DNA from: Zeus faber
Lineage: Eukaryota > Chordata > Actinopteri > Zeiformes > Zeidae
Assembly (NCBI GenBank): GCA_960531495.1
Contig: OY482851.1
Location: 16,355,321-16,419,320 of the forward strand
Length of the DNA stretch: 64,000 bases
Reading direction: 5' to 3'
Below the pieces are notes generated by a model. The model worked only from the letters and a program-made list of their open reading frames with translations, had not been told where the DNA came from and did not search any database. This document shows, piece after piece, positions 24,531-38,216 of this stretch. The first letter of the stretch is position 1, and each line of letters begins with the position of its first letter. The translations under genes were made by a program, and so were the position numbers.

Positions 24531-24545
24531 CCGCCAGGGGGCGCT
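24531..24545 (+). promoter_or_regulatory. CTCF-like binding site
   Basis: CCGCCAGGGGGCGCT matches the vertebrate CTCF core consensus as I know it. It begins about 15 bp beyond the tandem repeats and about 800 bp upstream of the mob1a start codon. Confidence 0.5.
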
Positions 24546-25326
24546 CAGCTCTCCGCTCCAAGCGGCGCGGACGAGGCTTTGCGCTCGTCTCGGCCCGTGA
24601 TGAAAGGTTCAACTCGTTTTGCAGATTCGGTTCTCGACGAGTCGTCCGGTAAAAAATAAAAAATAATAAAAATAAAATAAAATAAAGATTCGTTCGCTTT
24701 TCCGACGTCGGCTCTCAGTCGCGAATGGAATTTCCCCACGAGAATCGTTTGACTGTGTCAACGTTGTTTATTATAGCGATCCCCCGGGGCCCGCTGCTCT
24801 CAAACGTGTGTACTTGAGCAGAGAAGGCAAAGCGTGGCCCACGAAAATAATGACATTCCCGTCAAAATGATTTGGGTTTTTTTTTTTGGAAAGCAGTGAC
24901 ACTCAGGAGCGCGGAGGTCATTGTTTTCCGCTCCCGAGTCCGAGATTGGGCTTCACACCGACTCCGTCAAACGAAAACAAGGCGGAATTGATGTAGCGTA
25001 TTGAAATGCATTGTAAATTAATGTGTTGTAATGTAACGAACGTAACGCCATGTAATCTAGACACCTGCACCACGACGGCAATCGGAGGGGAGGGTCCGAC
25101 GGTCGGAGCCGTTTTCGGATTCAGGGCCGACCGCTCGTTTGAAATATCAATTCGCGACGAACGCGTCGTCGACACTCTTGCGTCACCGCTGCCTGCTAAC
25201 ATATGGGCTAGCAGAGGAGCTGCGCTGGCAAGAGCTCTGCGCTGGACAGCTCGTCGGAAACTTGGTTTTGAGGAACTGCACTTTGTTGTCGCTTTCTTCG
25301 ACCCCCCGACGACCGAGTTTGCCACG

Positions 25327-26071
25327 ATGAGCTTCCTATTGTAAGTAGCGAAACATTCGGCGAGGGTATCTTCGTACGCAGCCCCGGGGAGGGGAAGGTA
25401 GTGGTAAACAAGTTAAACGGCTCCAGTAATACAGTTAGCTTTATCTTTGCTAAGCTAACGTCAGCCTAGCATAGATAACTGAGCCCCCCACCCCCCACAC
25501 CCCCAGCAAAAACTTTTGACACAGCGTTAAAAGTGCTTCCACTCGAATGCTTGACGCACGTCCAGTGGATTCTAGTTGGTCAGACTTCCCTTTTCATTCA
25601 CTTGCCACTTTAACCAACGCCACTCCACTAGTTAGCGACAGTTGGCTAATGTTGACGTTGTCGTTAGCTTGCCGCCGATCTTAGGTTGTGGTTTATGTAG
25701 TGTGATCGTGGCTAACCAATTCTGATCGTAGTCACTGCTTTCCTTTTAGTTTCTTGCAGTTTCTCGGCGTCGCTACCGTGTGTTGTCTGCAGAAAATCTT
25801 AATTTCCTGCACAGTGAATGGGGTCAAACACTTGCAAAACGGTTTAAACAACGTCTTCCTACAGCAGACAGACAGACAGACGGATAGAAATTGCGGTGCT
25901 ACAAGCAGCTCACATAAAAATAATAAAAAAATTGGCACTATGCAATGAAACTATACAAAAAATAGAGAAATTGGCATTTAAACCTAAAAAAATACTTTAG
26001 AAATAACTGAAAAGCTATGTATCAAAAAACACACTAAAATAATTAACTGAATAAAAATAGGAAATAATCTA

Positions 26072-26168
<97 letters not shown>

Positions 26169-27181
26169 TTTTAGTCTATTATATTCATAAGTGGCTGGTT
26201 TCCACCAGCTCGATCTACAGAATGCGTCTAGCCAGGCTTTTCGGCAGAATAGGTGCGGCCACTACTCATACAAACCTACTCCATGTAATTATGTTCTCTG
26301 CTTGACACTACTGCCGTTCCTTTGCAGCGGTAGTCGCTCATCCAAGACCTTCAAGCCCAAGAAGAACATCCCCGAGGGCTCCCACCAGTACGAGCTGCTG
26401 AAGCACGCCGAGGCCACGCTGGGCAGCGGCAACCTGAGGCAGGCTGTCATGCTGCCTGAGGGGGAGGACCTGAACGAGTGGATCGCTGTGAACAGTCAGT
26501 CACCGAGCCATAAACCTCAAACTGATTCTCTATATAGAACCCTCACATCGTCCTCATGGGGACTGGTGGTCGCATTTCTTTCTGAAGAATCCACAGTATC
26601 TGCGATAAGGACGAGTGTTTGTTCTCTGGTCTTCAGTCCTCATGGTTACATAGTTGTCGTTGCTTTTTCTCCCAACTTCTTTTTCTGTTTTTGTATCAAT
26701 GAGCTTTCTGTTTCTTCTTTTCAGCTGTGGATTTCTTCAATCAAATTAACATGCTCTATGGCACCATAACAGAGTTTTGTACTGAGACAAGCTGCTCTGT
26801 GATGTCTGCCGGACCAAGGTACTGTAAATATTCTGTCCATGGTGGCCGTTTCAGTTTACTTCATCCAATAATAATTAACCATTCTACGGTGCTTGGTTAT
26901 TGTGGTTTATCACTATAATCACAGTAACCAAATACAACATTTTCAGCCCAATACCTGTATTGTAGAGTTTGTTAGTGCACAGCTGTAGCTTTATAAGTCA
27001 CATTTAAACAATAACGGTATGGCAGCATGCTGTAAGGTTCTAAACTCTCAGTTGGTTGTCAGGCAGAGACTAATTCCAAAGCAGCTGGTCCTCCTTATGA
27101 CTTTCAAAATAACACAAAGAAGAAGAAGATTCTTTATTTGTCACACCGCACAACACATGCACTCATGTGGCGACGGCGATC

Positions 27182-27224
<43 letters not shown>

Positions 27225-30200
27225 GCTTCTTCGAATGGTGGCCGGTGAAACTGATTTTCTGCTTTTAACCCATCCTGGCTTGTCCTTCCTCTAGGGGTCG
27301 GCCAGGAGCAGCGGGCAGCAAATTTTTTGCAATGCTTTTATGCTAATAATATGGTTATATACTGTAGTTGGATCACGTAGTTGGATGCCAGTGCTTTTCT
27401 ATTCGATTCTTATTTCTTGTTTTGTTGCGTCCACCTTATTAGACAGAGACTGCATATGTTGTTGCTTTAATCTGCTTCTATTTAAAGGCATACAAAATAT
27501 GAGTTTCACATGATGTGGAAATGTGGTCTCTTGTGTGTTTCAAAGAAGGAACAACGTCACATGAAGCCGCCTCAAGGAAGTACCCTTTAGAAACATCAGA
27601 AAATGAATTGCATTTAAGTTGGTATTCACAAAGGCGGTTGAACAACATGGTGAGCCTGTGTTTAACTGTAGTGTTTGCTGATGTACGGATGGGTCCATTG
27701 AGGGTATATGGCAATGCATTACAGTAAAAGGCTCTGTTTTCTGTTGCTTATTTTCAATTCCCTTTGTAACCCTACTTTATTTTGTGTTGACTTAGTGTGT
27801 TTGTGGTCTATTGCAAGCGTTACCACCACACATATTTGAGCTCCAGTCCAATTTAGCATATATATATATATTATATGAAACGGACATTAAATCCCACTGG
27901 ACTAAACCATAAATCATGAAAATTTAATGAAAGCCCACAACTCAAAATGTAATGACAACATGAAATCTGTACAATCCAACTTCTATTTGCCATAATCATC
28001 TTGACAAGAACAATGCTAATGAAAACGAATCTATCAAAGCTATTGAGAAATGTTAACCTCATGCTTTGCAATAACAAATGGTGGTTACATCTGCTTGTGC
28101 TATACTTTCCAGACATGGAAGCAAGCCATTGCATTTTCACATGAGTTAGACTTCTTTGCTGAAGAATAGGAAAAGGGAAAAGGCATTTGTGTTTTTCCAC
28201 TCTCTGTAGAAGCTATTTAGAAACGAGCGTTTGCACTTCCTCTGCTTGCTCTCTTCTTAGGCCGTCTCTCTGCTTAGTAATCGAAAGGAAGAGACCCGGC
28301 TCTACTTCCTGTTGACAATCCCACAATCAAGAACACGAAAGGAGACACTTTATCTCCCCACCGCTGCTCTTTTTTAGCTCCGCTAATTGTTATTGCATGC
28401 AGCAAAATACTTCGAACAGACATTACATTTGTACCATGAAAGGAGGATTGCGTGTTATAGGTAGACCCGTTACATCCTCTGTCAATCCAGGAGCACTGGA
28501 TTTGTTCAACGTTTTAGCACAATCATTTTTAGATAAGTAAGTTACACATTTAAATCATTTCATTGTTTTTCTTTTAAGGGAAAAGATGTTCTCCACAATA
28601 CGTTCTGCCTTTGGTGGTAAACAATGTTGTCTCAGGGGCTGAAATAAGTTTTCAAGGAGATTGTAAACTGAAGTCAGTATAACTGCCCCTCTGAGCAAAG
28701 AGCTTCTGCTATTATTGGGAAAGAAAGAAATCAACTTTTCAAAATGTAATATAATAGCTCACAGTCCTCAGTAACTTCTAATGTTAATAGCCATGGCTGT
28801 GGTGTCAGTGAATCAGTTTGGGTTATCAATGCCTTTTATCTATCTAGCACGAAGCAACACCTTGGATTACACTTCAGTCTGCAAAACTGGCACCAACTGG
28901 ATTTAAATGACGATTAATGGCATACAGTGTAGGAATGAAATAGATTGAAATATCAGCTATTTCCTGCCTCTAAACAGAAAAATAAATGTTGCTCTAAACT
29001 TAGAATGATGAACATCAAAAAGCCTGGACCAAGTGCTTAAACATTTTTTTAGTATTGTTTTTTTTGTAGAAATGTTGCTCTAAAATTGTAATTTCACTTT
29101 GTAAGAGTGATTTCTCTGGTTACTTTTATCCATTTGCTCTAATTCTGACTATACTACAACAATACATCCAGTAACTTTAACTCTTACATTATTCTTTTGA
29201 GATGTCAGTGTTCCTGTAATTAAGAAGGGGGAGGTTGTGTGCCTTTCAAACAATTGTGTTGTTTAAATTTAAAAATAAAATATATAAATGTATTTTTAAA
29301 TTTAAACAACACAATTAAACGTTATTGTTATCATATGCTTATAAGTAAAAGTGGGAAAACATGGGTGGTACAAGCATTAAATCGTCCAAAACTATAGAGT
29401 TTGCATGCCAAAACAAGCTGCAAAACATGACTAGGTTGGGACAAGGACAACAGGATGTCAAGATTGGAGAAGCCTTCAAGCACCAGTTGTTAACAAACAC
29501 ATACGCTTCACTTTAACAGTGTGACTTTGCACAGAATTCTGATTTGAGTGCCTGCCCCTTGGCAACAGTTAGAATAGCGCAAACAAATTTGAAATGGATG
29601 CCAGTGCTCTGCTTGAGCTGTAGAACATTGTGTATTGTGTAGTAGAGTATTAGTAACTGATACGTCTTGGCTGGATGTCGTGGTTGGAGATAATTGGACG
29701 CAGTGTTGGGTTTGGGTTGAGTAAATGAAGTGTTCTGCAATTAACCTTTTTTGCGTCTTTTTGTTTCGTTGTTTTTTTCCTCAAGGTATGAATACCACTG
29801 GGCTGATGGCACCAATATTAAGAAACCGATCAAATGCTCCGCTCCCAAGTACATCGACTACCTTATGACTTGGGTGCAGGACCAACTGGATGATGAGACA
29901 CTTTTTCCTTCCAAGATTGGTAAGTTTTTATTTTTTTTGTCCTGAAAGGGATGCAGAGAAATGGCCAAAAAAAATGGTGTGTGTGGGAGTAATAACAGGA
30001 TGTTCAGGATTCTCCTCTCTTCAACAATGGACAAATGTACTAGTTATGATTTTGTATACTTTTTTTTTTTTTTTTCCCCCTCACAATACTTAATGACACA
30101 CAAGGGTCTTTATATCAAAAGCATTTTCCTACGCCGGGTGCTTCTGTATTATGACCAGCGTTGTTGTTTCCCTTCAGGCGTTCCCTTTCCCAAGAACTTC

Positions 30201-32936
30201 ATGTCCGTGGCGAAGACCATCCTGAAACGCCTCTTCAGGGTTTACGCCCACATCTACCACCAGCATTTTGACTCTGTGATGCAGCTGCAGGAGGAGGCTC
30301 ACCTGAACACCTCTTTTAAGCACTTCATTTTCTTCGTTCAGGTGAGACTGTCGCAGTTCTGGGTGGCGGGGAACGTCGTGGGGTTCCCTTATTCGGGTCG
30401 AAGTTTAAATATAAGTATATTCTAACAACATTCCAGGTGGATTTATTCTATGTTTTACCATTAGACAAAATGAACGATAGTTGTGACTGACTGAAGCTCT
30501 TTACACCTTCCTCCGGATCATCTCTGCTTTGCTGTCAGGACAGTATTTATGTTTCACAAAATCTTTGGGCTACCCCCGACTAAAAGATTTTCCTAGTCTG
30601 CTGTTAGTAATTAGTTCAAGCCATTAGTCGACTAATTGGCTCACATTTATGATATAAATTTAATCATTTAAATATATATTTATATGGTATTTTTGAGGGT
30701 TCAGAAAATGGTTTGAGTTCCAGGGCTGTGCAAGAATGTTATAACTAACATTGTTAACACTGTGCTACATTTCAGATAAATACAAAATCGAATAACCAGC
30801 CTTTATAATTAAATTTAACTTAGAAGAGCTGCACGCACAAAGCAAGCTGCCTGTTAATTACACCGGTTAATCTTTTAAGGCCGTATTATTGTTTTAATTA
30901 ATGCACACATTAAAATTACATATTGATATAATATGCACAGAATTGTGGCATACGGAAAATCGTTTTCCTGCTGTCTGCGTCCCCTCATTAGGGACCCCTC
31001 ATTAGGGACCCCTCATTAGGGACCCCTCATCGGGGGCATTTCCTGGGGCCGCGCACTCAGTTACTGGCTGCGCTGGGATCCCCATCAGCCCCCCCGAGGC
31101 TCAAGTGCACATCCGGCCCACCTCCACCCGGTCCATCGGGGAGGTGGAGCTTGAACGGGTGGGATATAGCCGAAAGATGGTGAACTCTGCCTGGGGAGCG
31201 GCTCTTATAATATACACAATATTTTTTTATAATATACGCAATAGTTTTCGGACTTTTAGACGAGTGGACTAGTCATCCCTATACTGAATATCTATCAACC
31301 AGCAAAGGGACTCGTTTAGAGCTGTATTGGGGGGAAAGAACTGACATTTCAATATATTCTTTTGTTATTTATCTGTTTGTCTGTCCGTCTGTCTACAGTA
31401 TATATCTATCTATCTGTTTGTCTGTCTGTCTAGAGTTTATATCTGTCTGTCTACAGTATATGTCTGTCTGTCTATATTCTTGGCATATTTAGGCTATAAT
31501 AAGTAAACTGTCGGCTGTAACAGGAAGGTTTATATTTCCCTTAGTTTATATAAATAAATATTACTGTCTTATAAGGAATGGTCAACAAAAACAATTACAA
31601 ACCAAACTATTAGAATAAGTATTATTGTATTAAAAAAATAACAATAATATTTAGTCAAGCCAAACATTCGAGTGTTGGCTGCGGTCAGCCATGGTCAAGG
31701 ATGTAAACAGAAGTGTACGCACCGCGATACCGTTTCTATCGCTATGTCGCGCATCAGAAGCTTTACGGCAATATTTTACGCCACGGTGCTGTATGTTATC
31801 TGCACGTGGGACCGATGTAAACAAACGTGGGGGAACGTGGCGCTTCAGGACATTCCTCATTGGATGGATTATAAGGTGAGCGAGTTGGGAGCGCGACTGA
31901 AATCTGCAAAAGTTAGGAACCGATAAGCGGAATCGAAATGCACGTGTCTTATCGAATCCACGGCTCTTGGAAATTTGGGAAAAGAACCCTTAAATCAGAG
32001 TAATTGATGTTATATCACACAGACTTCTCTTGTAGATTAGTCCTGGAAAATGAGAACCGCGCGGGTTTTCCTTTAGTATCAAGCAGCAAAAAAGTTGTAG
32101 CATGACATGTTAATAGTTAATTTGTCTTGTTAATTTATTAGCAAAAGCAACACAATAACCAGCCTTTAAAATATAAATTTTATTTACAAGCACTGCACGC
32201 ATGAAGCGAGCCGCCTGTTAATTACCGGCAAAAGCTGCTCATCAAAAGCTGTAATTCTTCTTCTTCTGAATGTGTCGGAACAACTAGCAAGACCACTGAA
32301 CATTTATTTTTGTGAAAATTTTGTTTCAAATTAAAAGCCCTCTAGTGTTTCATACACGGGTCCAGCCATATAGGTTTTAAAGGTAATTTTAACATGTCAC
32401 AGCTCCCAAATGGAGTTTTATTTATTTTTTATTTTTTCCCCTCCTCCTGAAACCAACCTCCCAATGGAAAAACTTGGTTGACTCTTCTTGTCGACTAACG
32501 TTTGGTCGACTGTTTGGGGGCAGCCCTACAGTACTTGTCACTGCTTGCCGACACATGACCGTTTCCGCTGGTAATTTGAGGAAATCTGATTTTGTTGCAG
32601 CATTTCAACAGAAACAGGAATCGCAGACAACAATAAGGATGTTTTGTCGCTGTGCCCCATTATTTTACTACTTTTATTGTTGCCATACCAGGGCAACTAA
32701 AGCATTGCATTGCGAATGATGTTACAAAACACAGCAGGGACACAACATGGCACGAATGTTAATACATACCGTATCGCTCGTCTGAAGACGTGCTCTCCCA
32801 CAGATGAACTGCAGTGCGCTGCTTTGCTCTTATTGGTTCTTACTTTGCTCATTGACAGAATTGAGTCGTCGACCATGATATACTGAAAAGCTCTACCACA
32901 ACTACAAATTCTCTTTTGTTAGCCGTCCCAATTTCT

Positions 32937-32979
<43 letters not shown>

Positions 32980-33177
32980 AATGCTTTCTTTTTTGTTTTG
33001 CATTCATTTCTTTATTAAGGGATTTTACACTTAAAAATGATTGTAGTTGGTTTGAAGGGAATGCATTTCGATTCACAGCTTGTGTGTCCTGTCTCTTAGG
33101 AATTCAATCTTATTGACCGACGCGAGCTCGCTCCTCTGCAGGACCTGATCGAGAAGCTTGGCTCCAAGGACAGATAA
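25327..33177 (+). CDS. mob1a: MOB kinase activator 1A, complete
   Basis: Adaptor that activates LATS/NDR kinases in the Hippo pathway after phosphorylation by MST1/2. Exons: 25327-25340, 26328-26494, 26725-26818, 29786-29919, 30178-30341, 33100-33177 (TAA). Phases join, giving 216 aa, the family length. The first exon codes only MSFL plus two bases. MST sites Thr12 (SSKTFKP) and Thr35 (AEATLGSG) are present. The zinc ligands are the Cys pair in [11 protein letters not shown] and the His pair in HIYHQH. Near-identity to human MOB1A/B is clear throughout ([33 protein letters not shown]). The final [10 protein letters not shown] and DSVMQLQEE favour MOB1A over MOB1B, although FGSRSS near the start is MOB1B-like. 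Intron 3 is about 3 kb and intron 5 about 2.8 kb. Confidence 0.97.
26076..26166. repeat. (TG)n(TA)n(CA)n palindromic microsatellite
   Basis: TG, TA and CA tracts follow each other so that the whole ~91 bp is close to a perfect inverted repeat centred near 26121. It lies in mob1a intron 1. Confidence 0.9.
27117..27180 (-). mobile_element. LINE-type 3' tail fragment
   Basis: AAGATTCTTTATTTGTCAC is the reverse complement of the GTGACAAATAAA...CTTGAA tail seen at 39566-39652 and 60088-60190. Only the short 3' end is present, as expected for a heavily 5'-truncated insertion. A (CA)n tract follows at 27182-27221. Confidence 0.55.
29252..29316. repeat. Perfect 26-bp inverted repeat
   Basis: Arms 29252-29277 and 29291-29316 are exact reverse complements with a 13-nt loop. 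All AT-rich, in mob1a intron 3. Confidence 0.95.
30566..32527. mobile_element. hAT-like non-autonomous DNA element(s)
   Basis: The left end GGGCTACCCCCGACTAAAAG (from 30567) and the right end, read inward on the other strand as GGGCTGCCCCC then AGTCGACC (32526 backwards), resemble common fish hAT ends with GTCGACTAA words. An imperfect ~75-bp direct repeat (30795-30868 and 32158-32228, both with AACCAGCCTTTA and GCCTGTTAATTAC) suggests two related copies. A short CCCCTCATTAGGGA tandem repeat sits near 30983-31030. No transposase is recognised. In mob1a intron 5. Ends and target duplication are uncertain. Confidence 0.45.
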
Positions 33178-35565
<2,388 letters not shown>

Positions 35566-36387
35566 GTTATTTGAATTTTATTCTCACTGGTTTATGCTGC
35601 ATTCTTTGACGTCGGCAAAAAACGACCTCCTACCGGGCGAAAGTGCAAGGGAATGGCCATTACAATTGGGAGTCCAAAATCGGAATCTCGAACTGCCCTG
35701 AAGTTTCTATATTAATTTCAGTGGCGTTTTGTTTCGCCTGTAGAACGCAGCAAGCTTGCCGAACGAAGCACTTCCAAAGTCGGAATTTCCGAAACCAGCC
35801 ATTGTCAAACGGTGCGTCGTTGTCACCCGAGTTGCTTTTCCGAACGCACACGAAGTGGACTCCGCTCTACCAATCGGGTGGAAGTGACGCCGGCAAGCCG
35901 GAAGTGGCCACGGCACAGCTACAAGTTTTTATCCATTAGCCGGAGCAGCGAGCCGTGATTCGACTTTCGTAGCGGCTACAAAACCCACACGCCTCCGGTT
36001 TACCAATCTGTGTCGAGCTCTCGCGGTCCGGATGAAGACTTGACCGGAGGGTCGGGGGGAGCGTTTTTTTTTTTTCCTTCGCCCGGACAACCAACTTTGT
36101 GAACTACGTACGAGAAGGGTGAGTAACACGAAAGCACCGCCGTTGGACCCGCAACTCCCGTGCTGATTCGAAAGTGAAACTGCCGTGCGGCCGTGTGTCG
36201 AGCTGGAAGACAAACACGGAAAACATTCCCCCCCCCTCCCCGAAGATTCAAGCGACGTCTTGTTGCTTGGGCAGTGTCCGAAGGGAAGAACGCTGACCAG
36301 ACCAAACCCACCCATTGTTTTCCTTGCCATTGTCAGTGTTTTGGAATGACCTCAACTAAACGACGTTTCCTTTCGTTAGGTGACGCT
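35566..36387 (+). promoter_or_regulatory. trafd1 promoter and 5' leader
   Basis: CpG-containing region with an ETS-type CCGGAAGT (35898-35905) and a palindromic CGGAATTTCCG (35781-35791) that loosely resembles an NF-kB site. A probable non-coding exon 1 ends at 36118 with donor GAAGG|gtgagt. The next exon begins at 36380 (acceptor cgttag), 8 bp before the start codon. Confidence 0.5.
36170..36181 (+). promoter_or_regulatory. Perfect ISRE
   Basis: GAAAGTGAAACT fits the interferon-stimulated response element GAAANNGAAACT exactly. It lies about 50 bp into the presumed first intron of trafd1, close to the transcription start. TRAFD1/FLN29 is known to be induced by interferon and LPS in mammals. 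Confidence 0.65.
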
Positions 36388-36752
36388 ATGGGCGATGAAA
36401 GCACTCAGATCTGTGGCAACTGGTAATTATGGATTATATTTTTAGCAATAAAACATATAGAAATACTTTATTGGTCCCCGGAGGGGAAATTGCAGTATTG
36501 CAGCCGCACACACCAGAACAAAGGGCAATAATAAAGTAATGACAATAAAAATATTTTTTTTGACAATATGCAGTAATACTTAAGATTCAACGGATGAATA
36601 GAAAAAAAAAAGCAACATCATTTTTTTGTTTAGAACATTATAGGTATATTACAGATCCTAATTGGTGTATATCTTTTTTTTCTAAAACGTCTGTTTTCCC
36701 ATTCCTTATTTTACCATTTACTGTATGTATTTGTCATTTCAGTCATTGGACG

Positions 36753-36812
<60 letters not shown>

Positions 36813-38115
36813 ATTATAGCCTGCTTCTGATATTGTTTCTTCCAACAGCAAGCACAACGTTCCCGAGGCTAACTTCACCACACATGAGATCCACTGTCGG
36901 AGGAACATCGCTCTGTGTGACGTGTGCCAGGAGCCGGTGCCCCGGTCCGATCTCAACAGGCACAAGGACCAGGAGCACGCACAGGTACAGTCAGTGTCAT
37001 GGGCCTCGTTCTGCCTCATCCGAGAACACCTACGAAACCTGCAGTCCACTTTCCATGAGGCAGCTCCAGATGGTCATAACGCAGCTCACTTTTCTGAAAC
37101 ATATCAACTTAAATAACTCCAAAAATGTCTATTACTCTATTATGATATACACTACTCACAAAAGTTAGGGATATTCGGCTTTTGGGTGAAATTTCAGGAT
37201 GAACCTAAAATGCACGATAACCTTTACAGGTGAACTAAATTTGACCTTCTCTAAACTTTTGAATGCACATGTCCAACTGTTCAATGTTTCAGTACTTTTT
37301 GCACAACTTGCTGTTCTCTAACAAGGAGCTGAACGGAAAAATTCACACAACAGGTGTTTGATCCATGAATTGACCAATGCATTTCCTGGTTCAATTAGAA
37401 TTGGTATTTAAACAGTCCTCTTCATCATGCTGTTCGCATTTTGACATCATGAGACCTAGTCAATACAGAACTGCCCTACACTTTGTGAATGGTACAGTGA
37501 CAAGCTCATACTACCTGAATAACATCATTAATCCAGTCATTGTGCCCCCGCATGAACAACACAGGCCTGATTTCATCTTCATGGAGGATAATGCTCCAGC
37601 TCATCGAGGTCGCATCATCAGGGAACGGATGCTGGAGACTGGGGCACCTCATATTGAGTGGCCTGCACTTTCTCCAGACCTGAATCCCATAGAAAACCTA
37701 TGGGATCAGCTGAGTCGCCGTGTAGAGGCTCGTTACTCTGTACCCCAGAACCTCAATGACCTGAGGACCACCCTTCAAGAAGAGTGGGGGGCCAGGCCTC
37801 AGCAGATAATAAGTCGACTTGTGAACAGCATGAGACGTGGTTGTCAAGCTGTAATTGATGCTCAAGGGCACATGACAAGTTATTGAGACATTGACATTTT
37901 TTGGTGTGGTATACTCACCACTGTTGTTGGCTTTTGTTTCAATAAATTGTTTGAGATGAGGAAATCACCATTGCTTGCTTCTACTTAAATGCCCTACTTT
38001 CATGATATAATATCACTGTAGCGTCAACTTTTTACATTTTCCATAAATTTCACCCAAAAGCCAAATATCCCTAACTTTTTGTGATTAGTGTAATACGTAA
38101 TGTGTATATAGTGAG

Positions 38116-38155
<40 letters not shown>

Positions 38156-38166
38156 GTGTGTGTGTG

Positions 38167-38216
<50 letters not shown>

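Larger units (their letters stand above)
22603..25326. other. Shared divergent spacer mthfd2 / mob1a
   Basis: 2.7 kb between two start codons that face away from each other. It is GC-rich next to mthfd2 (22603-22900). The middle holds a minisatellite and an 85-bp repeat. Then comes a CTCF-like site, and the last part, up to mob1a, is moderately CpG-rich. No ORF here looks coding: repeated NIF/FLF-type peptides in the middle are translations of the minisatellite. Confidence 0.8.

Noticed and set aside
31651-31926. Overlapping ORFs in mob1a intron 5
   Set aside because: They overlap on both strands, lie inside a non-autonomous DNA element and have no recognised domains.
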